Assembly (NCBI GenBank): GCA_002633025.1 | Contig: NMRB01001925.1 | Span: 69,305-133,304, forward strand | Direction: 5' to 3' | Length of the DNA stretch: 64,000 nucleotides | Source: Notospermus geniculatus | Lineage: Eukaryota; Nemertea; Pilidiophora; Heteronemertea; Lineidae | Shown here: positions 61,838-64,000 of the stretch, one piece after another | Position numbering within the stretch: position 1 is the first letter of the stretch | Layout: each line of letters begins with the position of its first letter | Made by a program: the position numbers and the translations under genes | The notes under the pieces: generated by a model | Told to the model about the DNA's origin: nothing | What the model saw: only the letters and a program-made list of their open reading frames with translations | The model's database searches: none

Positions 61838-64000
61838 CTGAAATGATTAAGTGTACATCATTGAGGGTGGCTTTCCATTGGAGCGTTTCCGCACGCGAGT
61901 TATGGACCGCGAGTTACATGCACAGAGGCAAGTGAGTTTTATAACCTTTTCCATTCACGCTTTAAAAGACACAAATGATTGACATTAAATTGGTCTGCCG
62001 TCGTGTTCCCCTGGCAATCTGCAGCCACGTAACCATACCAAGAAAACCCAAGGTGACACCATGGACAACAATTATAGAAATTGACTGAGATAAATTTCAC
62101 AATGGCCAGTCAGACAATACTTAAATCAACAATCTGTTGGTGCACTTTGGGTCTTCTTTGTGCATTCTGACTCATTTTGCTGGCACGGGTCACAATACAA
62201 ATACAGTCAATGATGTTTCCATCACGTCACTCCACAACACAGGATGCTGGGGCCTAATGGGTTAATGCAATGAACAAGGTCATGAAGTCCTATAGGAAGC
62301 AGATAATTTCTAATCAATTCCACGAGGATGTCCTTGTCTGTGATTTCATTTCAATCACACAGGCGCAGACGAACTGCCGATTATAATCACGATTAATTGT
62401 CATTGTTCCAGATTCGTGATGATACGGCTGGAGGCGGATTGGAAAAATGACAATTATTGTGAATAACTGAACTCATTTTTGCACTTTTTTAGTGCAATAT
62501 GCGACTTGCCATGTCAAAACTTTGGTGCTTACCATATGAAAAACCTAGTTCATACTTCGACGTACGACCATTGGTGTCCGACGCACGATGAAAATCTGGA
62601 CGCCGACTTCGCGGATTTGATTCATATTCCAGCGTACTTCAGCGACAGCGACGCGTTATTAAATGATTCAAGTAATTACAGCCTCGCGATCAGACGCTGA
62701 CCAAATCACGCAACGGGGTCAGCGTCGAATGCGAGATCCGTCACCGACGATGGTCACGCGTTGAAGTATGAACTAGGCTTAAAGGTGAGGTGGTCAAGGA
62801 AAACCTTTCACATACCTTCATGAATAAATGAGTATTATAGAGCTTTCCAACAAAGATGGTGCCCTACTAGTTCTCCGGCATGACGACATGGCCATTCATT
62901 CTCCATGCATTATATCGGATGGCCCCAAAAATTACCTCCCTAAGCATTTTCCAATAAATTCAACACAATGCAAGCTGGACTCACGATATTTTGTACATGC
63001 AAATATTTGGATATGATATCCCAATCACACTTCAAACTTACCAGATAAATCGCATGTAATTTTCAAACTGACACTGTCAGTGCCAAATCAACATAAGATC
63101 GACCAGGAAAAGATTATGGAAGCCAGATTGCCGGAGTCTGTGAATAACCGAATTATTCCTCAGATTGTGATCACACATGTCACACTGTCTGTACGCATGA
63201 AGAATAGATTTGAAATAGGCCTATAAAATGATCCATCCTTACTTGTACTGAACAGACACACAATTTCTTGACAATAATTCACGACAAATGACCAATACAA
63301 TGGCCAAAGGGTCTAGTCGTAGGCCTACTGTCTGCCTTTATGCTTCACTGATTCTATTTCAAAGACCAGGACATGGGTGATGAAGACAAAGCCTTCCTTA
63401 CGCAGGCACTCCCATCATTTCACACATATTTCTTAGAACTCCTCATTATTAGGGAAAAATGAATAGGCCTAGACAGATACCTTTCTTTGTCAAGATAGTA
63501 CAAGTAGAGGCGTCTCCGTATTTTGCAAATTTTCGACTCCAACCGGGGTCTTCCTCAAGCACTTTCTAGTGGAGATTCCAGAAGTGAATGAAAAAGCCAC
63601 TTGTCAAGAGTCACAAATTACATGGTCACTCTCGTCTGAAGAATGTGATTCGCTCAAACAAAAGCAGGAACTCGTCACAATAGAGGAAAGGATTAACAGC
63701 TTTACCACTCAATAGCTGAAATGAATGTACGTCTCTGCAGGTTTATAAAATGAAAACATTCGCAGAATCTTTGAAATGGAAAACCAATCAAGGCCCAAGT
63801 GAACTAAACTTCCTTATTTTGAAACTGAGAATACAAGAAGCAATGGGATTGGTTGAGGCAAGAGGAAATAAACTTGACAAAAATGCAGGACTCGTGGAAA
63901 AGAACTTCATGGGAAAATGATGGTAGTGGGATAACTGCCTCATGCAGGAGGTTGCAGGTGCAAATCCTTGCCAAATAGCACACATTGGGGGGGGGGGGGG
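61838..64000. other. No exon recognised; upstream part of RhoGEF gene or its promoter
   Basis: The last RhoGEF exon found starts with an acceptor at 61838-61839, so at least one more 5' exon lies upstream, either here unrecognised or past the window. A repeat matching 2571-2754 lies at 62040-62196. Otherwise only short frames occur. The sequence ends in a run of 13 G at 63988-64000, a typical contig-edge homopolymer. Confidence 0.55.
62040..62196. repeat. Dispersed repeat, copy of 2571-2754
   Basis: ATTTCACAATGGCCAGTCAG, CAACAATCTGTTGGTGCACT and GCATTCTGACTCATTTTGCT follow the same order as in PARK7 intron 3. Confidence 0.6.

Overview
The window is animal nuclear DNA. Genes are split by many short introns with GT-AG borders, exons are conserved metazoan proteins, intergenic space is full of tRNA-derived SINEs and small inverted-repeat (MITE-like) elements, and there are TTAGGG-type telomere-like tracts. 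Gene structure and repeat density suggest a marine invertebrate (deuterostome or lophotrochozoan); the species cannot be fixed from sequence alone. Exons were joined by hand from splice sites and reading phase.

Layout, left to right: (1) 126-227 minus, first coding exon of an FHA-domain protein resembling FHAD1, running off the left edge. (2) 1409-3775 plus, complete five-exon PARK7/DJ-1 (188 aa). (3) 3776-12339, gene-poor and repeat-rich. (4) 12340-16774 minus, a four-exon gene for an unrecognised 303-aa protein carrying a near-copy of the YAP TEAD-binding omega-loop and an AT-hook-like motif. (5) 17579-19564 plus, a divergent four-exon gene for an unrecognised 185-aa lysine-tailed protein. 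(6) 19565-25464, repeats. (7) 25465-29025 minus, complete six-exon SLC35E2-type transporter (380 aa), with one GC-AG intron. (8) 30416-41524 plus, complete 25-exon UBE4B U-box ubiquitin ligase (1138 aa); a 310-base N gap lies in one intron and costs no coding sequence. (9) 41525-45948, repeats. (10) 45949-61837 minus, most of an ARHGEF10-family RhoGEF (19 exons seen, about 1620 codons), whose 5' end lies past the last exon found and probably outside the window. (11) 61838-64000, no exon recognised.

The genes do not form a pathway. FHAD1, PARK7, SLC35E2, UBE4B and ARHGEF10L all lie on human 1p36, so this looks like a piece of an old metazoan linkage group. The least described item is the omega-loop protein and its head-to-head partner. 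The mobile fraction comprises at least four tRNA-derived SINE families and more than fifteen short inverted-repeat elements, several with visible target-site duplications. Two 8-bp palindromes, TACCGGTA and TAGGCCTA, are strikingly over-represented.
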